Source of the DNA: Psococerastis gibbosa
Lineage: Eukaryota; Arthropoda; Insecta; Psocodea; Psocidae
NCBI GenBank assembly: GCA_963971405.1
Contig: OZ020484.1
Location: forward strand, 30,216,770 to 30,280,769
DNA length: 64,000 bases
Direction: 5' to 3'
Shown here one piece after another: positions 1 through 12,475 of this stretch. How positions within the stretch are numbered: the first letter of the stretch is position 1; each line of letters opens with the position of its first letter. A program made the translations under genes and the position numbers. The notes below the pieces were generated by a model, which saw only the letters and a program-made list of their open reading frames with translations, ran no database searches and was not told where the DNA came from.

Positions 1-1155
1 AAGTTTTTGTTTGTTTATTTAAAGTGAAATACCACGAAGTCACTAGTAATTCAATTCTTTCTATCAGTCTATGTCTATATTTCCAACAAGAACCACTGTG
101 TTCCTGCCCGTACGAGTGCCCAGAGGTGCAAGAATTAATTATGAAGGTACGTTCAATTCAATAATTTTATTGGTTTTCACTTGGTAACGAGTGTTCCGTA
201 ATGGTTTTTAGCACAATTATCCTTCTGGTGCATACCCTAATTTAAATGCGCATGACTAGAAACCTGCCGGTATATTACAAAAATGAACACAACCCGTATA
301 AACCCCCCCCCCCCCTCCCCCCGGCCCACGAGCTTGCGACAACTTCTTTTACTAGAGCAATATATCTTGCGCCCCTCATAAAAATTCCATTTACGACAAA
401 GAAAATTAGTTTAAAAAATAAATTAAATTATGTTTAAACAACCAACCTACAGCTACGTCTAAATGTTTGCCAAATTATTCAGTTATTGTAGCTGGCGGGC
501 CAAATGACAGGAGGCTCGGCCCCGCTTAACAAGACGTAGCCATCTCGAATTGTCGTTACGACAAATACTAAATTTAGTTTTTAATTAACGCAGATAGTAA
601 TCTAGGTAGTTTGCTCATGGGTTGTAAATGGATGTCCTGTCTCAGGGACGAATGCGGAATACTCTCTTAGGAGTTTTTCAGCTATTTTAGTGTACGTTGT
701 CCACTATACGACACAAGAGTGAGTTGGCATTCTTTTTGCAAGTACTTAAGTCTTACCCCGCCGGCCGCCATACCAAGTTGAATCCAGCGGACCAGTGCAG
801 GTTCAAAGCTGCAGATAACTTGGTCGTGTGTACAGTGCCGGTAGGGAAACATGCTGGTAGGACTTGTCCTGGTCACCTCCAAACTAATCGTGTGACTTGA
901 CTGTGTTTCCCAAGTGGTTCGGAATCCACTATAATCAGGAGTTCCACTGTCCTATGGGCCCACACCGTGGCCTGGGATTGTGTCCAACCATACTACTACT
1001 ACTAAGTGTTACCCCGTTGAAAAGAATAATAATATTGAAGATACTTTCTTGCTATGATATAAAATTGTGACAATTTGTGAAAGTGTAGCCGTAAATTTTG
1101 GTTTGATAAATAAAGGTTTGGAGCATTGAACTGTACGGATGTGAAACATGGTGTA

Positions 1156-1321
1156 CATGGCCGTGCCCAGGAGGTGGTCCATGGGGTCTGGACCCCCCCC
1201 CCCCCCGAAATAAATTTTGGTATGTAAACCTGCCCTGAATGGTTTGAAGAATTTATTCATCAATAAATGACGTTAAAATTCCCCCCCCCCCCCCCGAAAT
1301 CAAAACCTGGGCACGGTCTTG
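1156..1321. mobile_element. hAT-type MITE, 166 bp, poly-C
   Basis: The ends are imperfect terminal inverted repeats: CATGGCCGTGCCCAGG on the left, and CAAGACCGTGCCCAGG when the right end is read on the other strand. A perfect 8-bp duplication, ATGGTGTA, flanks it at 1148-1155 and 1322-1329. Two long C tracts, each followed by GAAAT, lie inside. There is no coding capacity, so it must have been moved in trans. The 8-bp duplication points to the hAT superfamily. Confidence 0.85.
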
Positions 1322-1629
1322 ATGGTGTATAAGTGAGAAACAACTAGAAAAAAAACTTGAAGCATTTGAGATGTGGTGCTTTTTTTTTTATAAATTGGGG
1401 TACAGGTGTTACCTGTGTGCACTTAAGCCTATTGGCCTATTGTGCCCCCTACAACAAAGTATCTACATCACTTCTACATCACTCTTTCGAGGCCTATCTC
1501 CCTCCAGAGAGCCAGGATCTTGAGGGGATTCAGAAGTGGTAGGTCTTTTACATGTAACTGCAAGCTTTCCGAGCATGCTGCTCTTCTTCGTGCGATTGCA
1601 TCGCATCGCATCGCAGGTCCTCCGCACCT

Positions 1630-2010
1630 TCATTGCAGAATCTGCAAGACTATAGTTGTCTCCCTAAGAGACTCCAGATATTTAACCCCAGGACCAAAGA
1701 CGCCAAGGCCTGTTCTTGGTTTGGTACTTCCTAGCCTAGAGCCATCAGTAAACCACTTGATTGTGTGACTATTGAGAATTCCTGCTGATTCGCAGCATTC
1801 TTTCGTTGTCCCTAATATAGTTTCGAATTCCCTCCTAAAACAGTATTTTGGATGGATTCTATCGCTTGGCATATCCAGGCAGTGGTTCAGACGTAGTCAG
1901 AGAGGCTGAGTCTCTCTTAATTGCCCTTCCACTCCTAGTAATGCCATTTCTGCTGAAGTTTCCACTACAACATGGAGGGGTGGGAAGTCCAGTACTATCT
2001 CCATTGCTGC
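1630..2010 (-). pseudogene. LINE fragment, RNase H region (degenerate)
   Basis: Read on the minus strand, the segment first gives a PPLHVVV-type stretch (about 1995-1900), then a stop and frame change. From about 1872 it gives a frame containing IKWFTDGSRLGS and GLGVFGPGVKY. These are hallmarks of the RNase H domain and its upstream linker in I/R1/Jockey-type non-LTR retrotransposons; the D of FTDGS matches the first catalytic aspartate. The next expected acidic motif (QAE) is lost, the frame is broken and no reverse transcriptase core adjoins it. It is a dead fragment. Family assignment below LINE level is not possible by eye. Confidence 0.7.
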
Positions 2011-2149
2011 AGTGGGACAGGATTACATAGCCCCTGTAAAGCATCATGTTAGAGAATACGGGCTTCTGAATGTAGCCATAATTTGGATTATTCAGAGAAA
2101 AATTCTCATGTGGTTTGATTTTGCCATGTCCATGAAGCCATGACCAATG

Positions 2150-2500
2150 GTATGGTTACAGCAGGAAAAGACAGGCAGAGATGTGGTGCTATCGTCGCAT
2201 GCTATGAATACCTTGGCAAGCCCATGTTACAAATGAGGAGGATCTAACCAGAATAAGCGAAAGCAAAACTCTGGTTGAACCAATAAGTACAAGAAGAGGT
2301 CACTGGATTGGACATTTGCTTCTACACGAAAACTTCGTAAGCGGCATCATAGAGGGAACCATAGCAGGCGTCTACCGACATGGGCGCTCGAGAAAAGACA
2401 GCAAGTGATGGAGGAATTAGGGGCCAATACATACGAGGAGCTGAAGAGGGCGTACCAGGATCGAGGGGAGTGGAGCCATTGATGCCAACCAGCCATTGAT
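2150..2500 (+). pseudogene. LINE 3' end, reverse transcriptase C-terminal tail
   Basis: Plus-strand frames with interruptions give TNEEDLTRISESKTLVEPIS, then RRGHWIGHLLLHENFVSG, IIEGTIAG, and finally TYEELKRAYQDRGEWSH. This order (TNEE..., W-GH-L-H, I-EG, YEELK..DR-EW) is the usual C-terminal tail of many invertebrate LINE reverse transcriptases. Stops and frameshifts show it is dead. A short duplication (GCCATTGATGCCAACCA, two copies) and a GAAGAAGAAG tail follow at 2476-2535. A second member of this subfamily lies at 61175-61450. Confidence 0.75.
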
Positions 2501-4362
2501 GCCAACCAGCCAGCCGACTGTAACTTGAAGAAGAAGATTTTAAGCACTTTGAGGTATAGTGTTTCAGAAAAGCAAGTTTCACTTTCGAAATTGCGAAATA
2601 ATCAGTACGGACTTCGCACCCCTTTCCTGACGACGGCCCTGCTCATTAGCCCGGACTCTCCTGCTCCATTATGGCCTTATCTCCTTCATTGTCTTCAGTT
2701 TCTATTGCACTTGAAGGCTGCCACTGAGTAGTGTGGAAATGTTGCTGGTCCCATGATCTATCAAGTTCCCTTTCCAGGTGCCATAAAGCGCAGTCAAGTG
2801 TTGGTTGCTGTCTACTGACTGGAACGGCCGGTTACCCTAGGTCATGTTTTTATTTACCTAATACCCTACAATTGCACTCGCTTTATGAACCATTATGAGC
2901 CAATACAGCCTTCTATCTACTACCAGTATAGTATACTGAACAATAGGCCTACATAGTGTTGAAAGAAACGCCAACCCAGCATTGAGGATCTAGGCGTGTC
3001 GTGTTTTGTACGTTGTAGGTATTTGCGTTGTAGTTTTATGTTTTTTGGGCGCCTATTGTATTCAGAATGAATATTTTCTACTATATTCTATTCTATTCTG
3101 AGGACTGGTAGATCGCGTTCTTCTGTCTTCACCACGGATCTATTAGGAATGTTGGGCTCAGCAACATGCCCGGTAGCCGCTTTTTTCCGCGTTTTGTTAC
3201 AGTGTTTCCATTCATGTTGATTCTAAAACCTCGACTATCTGTTACGTGATTTACAAGACAAAATATCATAGCGAAAGATTTTTAAAAGATTAAAAATTTA
3301 AGAAATTGGTCGGGTTGAGCAGCAATTTCACAGTTTTATCCTACTTTGTTATTTGTGACCACTGGGCGTCAAATTGTACAGTGGTTGTGAAGCTTTCTGA
3401 TGAAAAATCTGCAATTTGTTTCGTCTAAAGCTAAACTTACTAACCATTGGTTTTGAATGGAATATTATTGGAAGGTTTCGGATGCTATAAAAATTGTCCA
3501 TAGTACATGTACATTATATTAAAGTTAAAAAAAATTATTTTTTATCGTTTCTATAAATTGTCAAAACCCTCGTTTGCAAAATCCCATCGAGTTCCGAAAT
3601 GTTTTTAGCAACTTTTTAAAATTAAAAACATAAAAATTCCACTGGAATTTTCGCCCTTATAAAAAAGCTTTTACTTTTCAACTGCCACTCACAATTTGGC
3701 CATAAAAAATTTAAAACTATTTCACAAAAATCCGCCGGACACCCTGTAGTGGACACACCATTCGCATCCGACCATGGATTGATTGGTCAAATCATTTCCA
3801 AATGAACCCTGCCTCCCTTCAAATGAATATTTTGCCATCGCGGGACCCCTGATTAGGCACATCTCATTGGCATTTAAAAATCCCCTTTGGCCCTTTCCAC
3901 AAATAAATCCTGGGTACGCCAATGCCATTAAAAAATATATATAGTAAGTTGAGTATAACCAGGACATAAACCAATCTGAATGTTGAAGGTGCGTAAGGTT
4001 TGACATGTGATGGATGAACTGAAGGAGTGCGACCAATGTGATTGATGCGCTGTGTTCAGGTAGACTGCGCTCCGTCTAGCCTAATCTCACTGACCTACCT
4101 TAACAGTCTACCTTCTTTTGCTGTTGTAGGCCTCACTGGAGGGGCACTAAGATGGCAAAAAAATGTATATTATATTGCTGGTGGATGTACTGTTCATACC
4201 ATACGAACTCACAAAGAAGGCCAGCAATCAAGGCCGTGTTGTTCCTCCATTATTGCTTTCCAATTTATACGCTTTGTGACGGTCGAAATTTTCGATTCCG
4301 AGATTTCAACAGATTTACATGTTTTAAGGTCCCAGGAACCCAAAAAAGTGGTTTTTACGAAA

Positions 4363-4388
4363 TGTCTGTCTGTCTGTCTGTCTGTCTT

Positions 4389-4421
<33 letters not shown>
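4363..4421. repeat. (TGTC)n microsatellite
   Basis: About fourteen TGTC units with one interruption (a TTTC). The following sequence (CGAGCAAACTACTCGG and onward to about 4560) looks like the body of a dispersed repeat that starts with this microsatellite, but no second copy is in the window. The two open frames crossing it are products of the repeat. Confidence 0.85.
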
Positions 4422-5457
4422 GCGTCCATTTCCGAGCAAACTACTCGGTCGATTTTGATGAAATTTTGCATGTAGGTTCACAAAAATCATACCTCGGGTT
4501 CCATTTTTTTTATTTTAGGCTAACTCGATTTGGGGGGTTTTTATTTTGAAAAACTTCAAAAAAACGTCTAAAAAAATTATTTCCTAAAAACGGCTCCAAC
4601 GATTTATTCTAAATTCACATATATTGTATTTGTTGTTAATGTTAATAAAATGCGGGGAGTTGCTTGCCCGTTGATAGTTTGCTTCTGGGGTTAAAAAAAT
4701 AAAAATGACTAAATTTGAATGAAAAATGACTAAAAAATAATTTTTCTGCGACACCTTTCTATCGATGATTTCTACCTTCAGGTATGTTTTAGGTGTCAAA
4801 TTGAGTAACGAAACCGGACAGGTTGCTTTCCCAAAAAAGTATTTGGTTTTGTTCCAAAAAATGTTTTTTTGAAAAAATGATAGAAAATTCACCCTCAAAT
4901 GCATTGCGTGCCCTGCCAGTATTGCTGTGTGGTAATGTGTTGGTCTGACCTATCTAGAATTTACCTTACCACCAGTGACGAGAGACGTCAGGTGGACAAC
5001 CCCCCCCCCCCCCGCCGAGATATCGGAAATTTAACCATAGGGAAATTATTTACCATGATATTACTCATTTTCTCTATCTACTAATTTTGATAAATTGGAA
5101 AGCATGTTCGAGTAAACTCGGACTGGTTCTTCTTATATTAGACGCTTTAGGAGCCAAAGCCCCAAGGGCGCCGACAGAAGATTATTTTCTAAGATTTCAA
5201 ATATTTTTCTGGCACTAACAACGAAAAAATCTTAAAAATTGAAACCGCAACAGGCATTATATTTTTGCCCTTCATAATCCAACAAACAACAATGCTCAAC
5301 GTCTCAACAAATGGAAACGGCCTACTGTCGTACGGTGTTCTCACAATTCTCAAGATTTCTGCCGTAAGGGACTAAGGGGCGAACAATATCTGCCACCAAA
5401 ACCGATCAACAACCAAAAAAAGTAACTTGTTCCTGTGGCTGTGGCTTACCTCTATTA

Positions 5458-5524
5458 GGCGCATATTCCACCTACGTCAATACCACATTTACTATGCACT
5501 ATTGACGTAGGTGGAATAAGCGCC
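5458..5524. mobile_element. Fold-back MITE, 67 bp (group A)
   Basis: The two arms are near-perfect reverse complements. Both read GGCGC(A/T)TATTCCACC followed by TACGTCAATA, then diverge into a short loop. TTA flanks both sides, consistent with a 3-bp (or TA-based) target duplication. The tip is shared with the elements at 15088, 25870, 39603 and 60418. Confidence 0.75.
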
Positions 5525-6011
5525 TTAGAGTTAAGTACCTGTCGTACCATAGTGAAACTACAAGAAATGTGTCTTTATATTGACTATTTCGTTTAGAAAA
5601 ATCCAATCGCCACACATTTGAAAAAATTTCTAATTTGCTTCTGTCCTTGGCAAATTTTTCTACTTTGTGACATTTTATTTATTTATTTATTTTATTTATT
5701 TTTTATATTTGTTTGTTATATTTAAATTATTATTATATATTATTTTATATTTATAGCTCTGTGATCGATATTTCCCGTGAAATCGGGTTTTATTTGCAGA
5801 GTGGGGTGTCTCATAATACAGGATATTCTATAAAACTTATGCAATGTAACTAAATTCCAAATTATATACTGTAAAATAAAAAATTCTGCCAAAACGGCAA
5901 GCCAAAAACATTTTCTTATAAGTACAAACCAAATATTTAAGAGTGTGGACCTACAGTACATCCCATAGAAAATTTAATACTTATTATTTTTTATTTAATT
6001 AATTAAGCAAG

Positions 6012-6179
6012 CAAGGCCGTAGCCAAGTGGGGGTTCAAGGCCCCCCCCCCCCGAAAGAAATGGCTTGATACTAGATAGAATAGGATTTTGAGAGGAAAAA
6101 GAAATACCACTATGTAATATCCAATGACATTTCTGAAACCCCCCCCCCCCTCGAACAAAAAATCCTTGCTACGGCCTTG
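6012..6179. mobile_element. hAT-type MITE, 168 bp, poly-C
   Basis: Terminal inverted repeats CAAGGCCGTAGCCAAG / CAAGGCCGTAGCAAGG. A perfect 8-bp duplication, TAAGCAAG, lies at 6004-6011 and 6180-6187. Two C tracts occupy the interior. No open frame. Size and structure match the element at 1156. Confidence 0.88.
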
Positions 6180-9100
6180 TAAGCAAGTTATTAAAATATT
6201 GGTTCATTAAAGTTGTAGAAGACTACTTTATGCATCATATTGTATTGGTAATTTTTAGTTCAGTAATTATTTCATGGTATCTACATTACGTAGCCCTTAA
6301 CCATTTTTTAAAAAAGGGCACGGTACCAAAACTTAAAAAAATGCCCTATTATAATTATGATGCATGGAGTAGTCTTCTGTAACTTGAACGAGCCAAAGCT
6401 TTAATATCGACGCTTTGTTAATTAAATAAAAAATAAGGAGTGAAAACAACGGAATTTGGGGTTACCTATTTCCAACGGGATGTACACTCGTAAGGCTCGT
6501 CCCTTTTTGAATTTTATGAACTTTACGTTCTTTCATATGGATTTTTCAATGGAAGCAATATTGAATCGCAAATGATGATGACGTGAATTATTTTGAATAC
6601 AGCCGGTCCCAGTCTCTGATATTTGAAAGCTGAGACAGAGAGACCCGCAGATTAAGTTTGTGCTTGATGGATGCTTTGGGGCAATTGGGTGTGGAACTGG
6701 CGTTGAACCAAATCAAGTGTCACTACCTCATGCTGACGACTTCATATAAATCTTACAAAGTGCTAAATCTTCGAGTCAACAAGTTTAACTTATGCACTTA
6801 ATCACCTGCACTATGTGAAGGTGAGAGTGCAATTTATTGTCAACGGGGCCTCATTTTTTAATGCCAAATACTTTAAGCCTAATATAACCCTATCTTAAGT
6901 TTAATGTATGCATACTTCAAAATATATTCATAGTTATACCGGTAGAAAATCTGTTTTATAGAATAAATGATAATAAATTGGATTTATAAAATCCCCTGAC
7001 ACGGAACCTAACACTTTATCACCGCTCAAGGCCTTGCCTAGGTTTCGATTTCGGGGGGGGGGGGGAAGAAAAATTCTACGTAATGAATTAACGGTTGAAT
7101 TCTTCAAACAATACAGGTTTACATAAGAAAATTTATTTCGGGGGGAGGGGGGTCCGGACCCCTTGGACCACCCCCCGGGGCATGGCAATGCCGCCGCTTG
7201 TGAATAATGAATCAATCGTTGCATGGAATTAGATGAAGTACTGCTAAGTTAAAATCATTATCATTGTGATTCTGAGAGGTCCATAAGTTGGAAATACCTT
7301 CATATTCAAGCTAATGTGTTTTGGTTACAGAAACGGTGCCTGACTTCCTTATGGGCGAAAGGGGCGTCCACAAAGGGCATCGTGAGGAAAAATTTGAAAT
7401 AAATTGTATGGTAAATTTCGATACGTTTTAGTCTGTAAAATCTAAAGTTTACTGCTGCCAGAATGCGTAAACTACTCCACAGCTTTAGACTTATTTTTTT
7501 TTTTTTTTTACAAAAAAATTCTCCCAGGGAAGACGCTGCCCTTTTCACGTGAGGTATTTTAATCTTGGCCTGTAAGTTATTAACTTAACTGTCATCAAAT
7601 ATGTAAACATTATTGACCGCACAAGGTCTAGACAAAATATGAAAAAAAAATTACTACTGTAGCTTACTTCGCATAACAAGATTTATTATCGGTCCCTAAT
7701 AAACTACAGATTTTCGATTTTTAGAGGTAAGAGTGGCATGAATTGAAAAGCCTGCTAAACTATGTAAATCCGCCACTGAGTAAGTGGCCCCTATTTCCGT
7801 ATTCCGCCTGAAGTCTCGACACCCCTAAGTACCCTCTCCCCCTCCACATAGCCCGTGTTCCCCAGCTCAATCCTTTCTATGTCAGCTTGTCAAAGAACCA
7901 AAGGGTCTATAAACTACCTTTAATAATACACAGCAACCAGTTACGGACAATGCAAATCAAGGCAAATCAAACTGCAAAACAACCCAGGTTGTGATGATGA
8001 AAACCGATAAAAATCATCAGAGTCGGTAATTGCGCCGTACAAGAGAAACCGCGGGCAGTAAAATAAAAGAAAAACTGCACATATTTAACAAAGGCCGCGC
8101 TCGGAACGTCGTCAGTCAACATAATGATAGGCCATACGGACAAAAAAAAACGTAGCCGACTTAAAAATGCTGATGGCGCGGTTAAATGCAGTTTATTTAG
8201 ACTATTATATGTAAATGTCCGGTTGCGACTCATTCCAGACATTGAATTTCGTGAGATCGAGTCTTGGAATTACGTATGCAAAGCAAAAAAACGTCACCAA
8301 ATTAGGGAAATATTTGCTCGAGGGGAGCAGATTGTAATTTATTGTATTTCGTAGACTTGTATCGTTGTTATTTCGATGACAGAGTCATCATTTTCACTCT
8401 TCACACCTTTTTTTCTGGATATTGTATTGACGGATGCGGATGGATTGAAATTTTTTAGTGACAATGGCTGCTGCAGATTCTTTGAATGCTTGCTTTATTT
8501 ACACATTCCATTTACAGTTGGCAATCAAATTATTTTACAATTGTTAAGAGAACACTGATTAGCTCTGGTTCGCCCCTAGATAAGACACTTTTAATTTTTT
8601 CTTCTAGTTACTATGAAGTATAAGTTATTAAAAATTTCCGCGGTTCCCTTTGTGCCTAGATAATTAATTTATGCACCATAGCCGAGAATTTTCACATCTA
8701 ATTGAGGCAATTGAGCCGCTAAATTTTCATAATTTAATGCAATGGTGAAAAATTATAACTGTTTGAAAGAACCGGTGCCAGAAAACCCGTAAACATGCTT
8801 TCCTTTTTTTTTTTTTACCTAGTTATATCAAGTTACCTAGTGTTATATCAAGTTAAGTTAACACACCGATAACCAAGCTAACCGGCGTGCTATCCTAAAC
8901 GCACTTCCAAGTTAGTTAAGTGTGCTATTTAACTTGCGCTGCGATCGATAGCTCAGGTTTGTCCGCCGCCATCTTTGTTTTTGTTGATGGATTTGGAACA
9001 CGCGTTTAAAATTTTGTAGTACTTAATTTTATTTGTATAATCTATTATCACAAGCAATTACCGTAAATACTTAAAATTATAATAACCAAGATGAACAAAA

Positions 9101-9441
9101 AATGTAAACAAATGTGGCACTAGAATAGAGTTCTGCCACTTCCATTAAAACCGTGCCGGTGCCGCGAACGTATGACTACTACCACGTTGTTTACCCTGTT
9201 AAATATAGCATGATAACTCACTCCCGAGGTACGCTCACGATTGTGTGATAACTTGGATAGCACATTTAAGTCAATAACTCGATAACACCAACACTGTGAA
9301 GACCCCTATTGTATAATTTATCTGAAATATATATTGCATTGTATTGTATTGTAAGTTTTTACCACCCTCAACACCCATAGTTAAGTGCAAATTGAATTAT
9401 TATTGTTTATTTATATTTACACATTATTACAGTATTGTACG

Positions 9442-10155
9442 CAGTGGCGGCTCGTCCATAAGGGCACTGGGACTACAGCCCTCCCAAAATTTTACAGGCA
9501 AACAAAGCAATTTCCTTTTAATAATAATAACAAATAACAATAATAAAATAATAATATACTAATCTAGATTCTGGAGAAAAATGCAACTGCTACAATTCGG
9601 CTATACTATGTGCGTGCTCTGGGCAACTGGGGGCAATTTTCAATTTAGCCCCGGGTCGCCATGGCAACCGAGTCAGGCAAAAGTTAAGAAGATCGTTCCC
9701 ACCATTGAAAAGGTGTACACAACTTTTCTCTTATGGGCCTAGCAATGCAATTCCTGGCATATGCATAAATACATGGGCAGCGGGGCAGCGCCCCAAAAAT
9801 GACTTTAAATTTTTCGTATTAATAATTGTTGGATATTAGTATTCTTTAAAATCATAATTTTAAGAGTTATTTTTGAGAAGAGTTTCACTATTTTGTCATG
9901 AGTGATGATTGTTATAAAATTTTTCAAAGTACAATTTTTGACTAGGGAAGTCAGGTTCTGCCCAACGGCCAACGGCCAGTTGTAATGTAAACAAATATTA
10001 CAAAAATGTAAACAGCGAGTGATAGACTTGTTTGCCACATCGAATGATCGAAATGCCGAAGAATCTATTTGATAATCAAGTAATGGTTAGTTATATGCTA
10101 TTACTTTATTACAATTCGTTGCCCCACCATTTTGATACATTACGAGCCGCCACTG
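9442..10155 (-). mobile_element. hAT-type non-autonomous element, 714 bp, copy 1
   Basis: Inverted ends CAGTGGCGGCTCGT / ACGAGCCGCCACTG. The flanking 8-mers are ATTGTACG (9434-9441) and ATTGTATG (10156-10163), a duplication with one transition. A second copy lies inverted at 39985-40697 and is alignable throughout. Both copies share a roughly 78-codon open stretch without an ATG (here 9805-10038 on the minus strand), which is probably incidental. No transposase motif is visible. Confidence 0.9.
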
Positions 10156-10163
10156 ATTGTATG

Positions 10164-10336
10164 GAGTACATGTGTATATAACACTGACTTTTAAATTAAG
10201 TTTTGGTTGAAGAGGCAACCTCCACGTTATAACTGAAATTAGAGGATAAAAAAACTGGACTTGGCGGGATTCGAACCCGCGAACTACGCCTAACTGAGGT
10301 GTCTTCTTAACCTCTCGACCACAAGCCCGCACAAGA
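10164..10336 (-). repeat. tRNA-derived SINE, family 1
   Basis: On the minus strand there is a Pol III box A-like TGGTCGAGAGG (10311-10321) and a perfect box B GGTTCGAATCC (10267-10277) in tRNA-like spacing. A non-tRNA body follows, containing CTCTAATTTCAGTTATAACG and ending near 10164. The 5' GCGGGCT cannot pair with the CAAGTCC after the T-arm, so there is no acceptor stem. This is a SINE head, not a tRNA gene. Body copies recur at 10490 and 18947. Confidence 0.75.
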
Positions 10337-10489
10337 ACAGCTAATGAATATCTTTAACTTATATGCTCGCATTTTGATTCGTAATGTTAGACAGGTAAGC
10401 ACAGCTACGCAACTATCCAACCGAACAAGTCTGTGAGCTTACTTAATGCCATAAAGGCAATGCTTTACACATTATTGCAGTATTACCAT

Positions 10490-10645
10490 GGAGTATATAA
10501 CACTGACTTTTAAATTAACTTTTGGTTGAAGAGGCAACCTCCACGTTATAACTGAAATTAGAGGATAAGTAAAAACTTGACTTGGCGGGATTCGAACCCA
10601 CAGTTAGGCGTAGATCGTTGGTTCGAATCCCGCCAAGTCCAGTTT
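10490..10645 (-). repeat. SINE family 1 copy with inverted box B
   Basis: The body (ACTGACTTTTAAATTAACTT, GAAGAGGCAACCTCCACG) matches the copy 300 bp upstream. It ends in a box B on the minus strand, followed within about 25 bp by an inverted box B and CCCGCCAAGTCCAG. The head is therefore rearranged into a short hairpin. Confidence 0.7.
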
Positions 10646-11256
10646 TTATTTATATTTACATTTTTAAAATAAGTTGGTACCGTGAAATCATCCCATGGCT
10701 GTAGACCGTTATCAATATGGCTGCTAGTGTAGCCTGCACAAGATAAGTACGCAATTTCGCTGGGAAAATAGCCTGCTCAAGCTAAGTACAGAGTTTTGAC
10801 CGGGTCCGGGTATCCGTTCTGCTATGCTGCAATTCGATATTTTTTGCGGTGGTACTTATCTCTGATAGTTGGCTTATGGTTAACGGATGCCCGTAAGGGA
10901 TATTATGGCTCCCGTCGTTCCAGTTAAATGTTAATATATTTCTATGCGTAGAATCCGCAAAATAATCTAAAACAGTACACAAAGCTATTGGAATATTGTT
11001 GGTGGGAATGCTCAGTGCGGGAGGTTGTGGTTGTGTCAAAGAGTCTCAACAAATGGAGTTCAAATAAGTTCAATAAATAAGTGGAGTCGTTAGTTATTAT
11101 TCCAAGGCGGCGACTTTGTCGTTGACTCCATACGGTTGTTCTATTTGTTTGCGTTCGGTGTAAAATGGTTTCTCTCCCTTACATGCGTTGGCGACCTTAC
11201 AAGTTTCCCAGAAACTACCCTCCCTATTTTGCTTTTTGAACAATTTTATGCCGATT

Positions 11257-11605
11257 TTAACTGAAGCCTGTCTGGCTCATTTCCAATTCCACGTAAATAT
11301 CTTGTTCTTTATATGCCTCTTCGGAAGATTGGCGAGCATCACAGCAATTTGGACCCTGGAGACTGCTGCTCTGAAAAGGGAAATCGTGCTGTTGCCAAAC
11401 CACTGCCTCATCTTTTTCAACCAGGATGTTCTTCTGCCAGGAGCCCTCAGCCCTTCTATCATGTCCTTGGATTATATAACATGCATTTCGTTCCTCATAA
11501 CAAAGGCCGAAGTATGTTAGTTTCCGTTTCTTAACCGTCAGCAGCAACACGGCTTCTGTACCTATTGGCCTCAGGACCTCGACATTAGAGACACGATCCA
11601 AGATG
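11257..11605 (-). pseudogene. LINE 3' end, reverse transcriptase C-terminal tail
   Basis: The minus strand reads DRVSNVEVLRPIGTEAVLL, then TVKKRKLTYFG. After a frameshift it continues IEGLRAPGRRTSWLKKMRQW, then FRAAVSRVQIAVMLANL. This is the standard end of a common invertebrate LINE reverse transcriptase (IG-E..., YFGH..., IEG-R-PGRRR-SWL, FRAAV...I...I-NLR). Frameshifts and loss of the GH motif show it is dead. Same type as 56640-57060. Confidence 0.8.
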
Positions 11606-11824
11606 TTCGCAGCATTCGCCTATATATCCACATTTGAAATGCATTAATTCTGCTGTACATAACTTAGCTTGTGTCAACCTCCATCCCCCCATGCCATACA
11701 GTAGACTATAGAACGATTGAGACTATATGTAATACTGTGTAAAATTGACTTAAACTATTATATGCTTTCTAACAATCAAGCCCCAAATGAGACTTCATCA
11801 TAAGTAGCTATCGTCGATCTGTAA

Positions 11825-11925
11825 TCATGGCCAGAAAATGTAGCAAGTGCGGGACTCGAACCAACAACCTTTCGGGTGATAGTCGGTGTCTCTACCCGGG
11901 TACTCCTAGTCCATATGTCCTGACA
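11825..11925 (-). repeat. tRNA-derived SINE head, family 2
   Basis: Minus strand: box B GGTTCGAGTCC at 11852-11862, preceded by CACCCGAAAGGTTGTT and an AGAG-type A-box region. It matches the heads at 34160-34382 and 36870-36985. Confidence 0.65.
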
Positions 11926-12084
11926 AAAGGTAATGATAATTACAGTAAGGCAGACATTAAAAAATGGATGGACACGGGATTCAAGCTCGAATCTCCACCT
12001 TGCCGGGGTGGTATGCTGCACCAAATCCGTCCATCTCCGTCTATACTTATCTTATCTAATTCCTCCCACTATAGAGGGGCTGTC

Positions 12085-12475
12085 CAGGCCCGGATTTAGG
12101 AATAGGCAGAGTAGGCAGCTGCCTAGGGGCCCGCACACGAAAGGGGCCCCCACAAAATTTAAAAAAAACACGATTTTAAAAAATAAAAAAATAAGGATAT
12201 TTCTTGTGGCAAAAATAATTTTAAATTTTTACTATGGCGGGAAATTTAGTGTCGTGGCATTAATTACACCTGACAGTGACACGTTACCGTTACAAAAATG
12301 AAATGTAAGGACAAGTATTATGCTCTTATTTTCATTGTTCCCTCTTTTCGCAATATCCTACTATACTTTACATCTGCAGTGGAACAGTGAGGGAAAGCCA
12401 ATGGAGTTGCTTCTTTTGGGAGGGGCCCCACAGAGAACAGTGCCTAGGGGTCTCCGAAGCCTAAATCCGGCCCTG
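12085..12475. mobile_element. hAT-type MITE, 391 bp, GGGGCCC-rich ends
   Basis: Ends CAGGCCCGGATTTAGG / CAGGGCCGGATTTAGG. A perfect 8-bp duplication, GGGCTGTC, lies at 12077-12084 and 12476-12483. Sub-terminal GCCTAGGGG and GGGGCCCC motifs face inward at both ends. The AT-rich centre has no transposase. The element at 60057-60396 has related ends. Confidence 0.9.

Noticed and set aside
4042..4490. Open frames of 93-138 codons on both strands
   Set aside because: All cross the (TGTC)n microsatellite and owe their length to it (CLSVCLSV and TDRQTDRQ runs).
10262..10336. A tRNA gene on the minus strand (perfect box B, good box A)
   Set aside because: The 5' and 3' ends cannot form an acceptor stem and a SINE body follows. 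Similar bodies occur elsewhere in the window.
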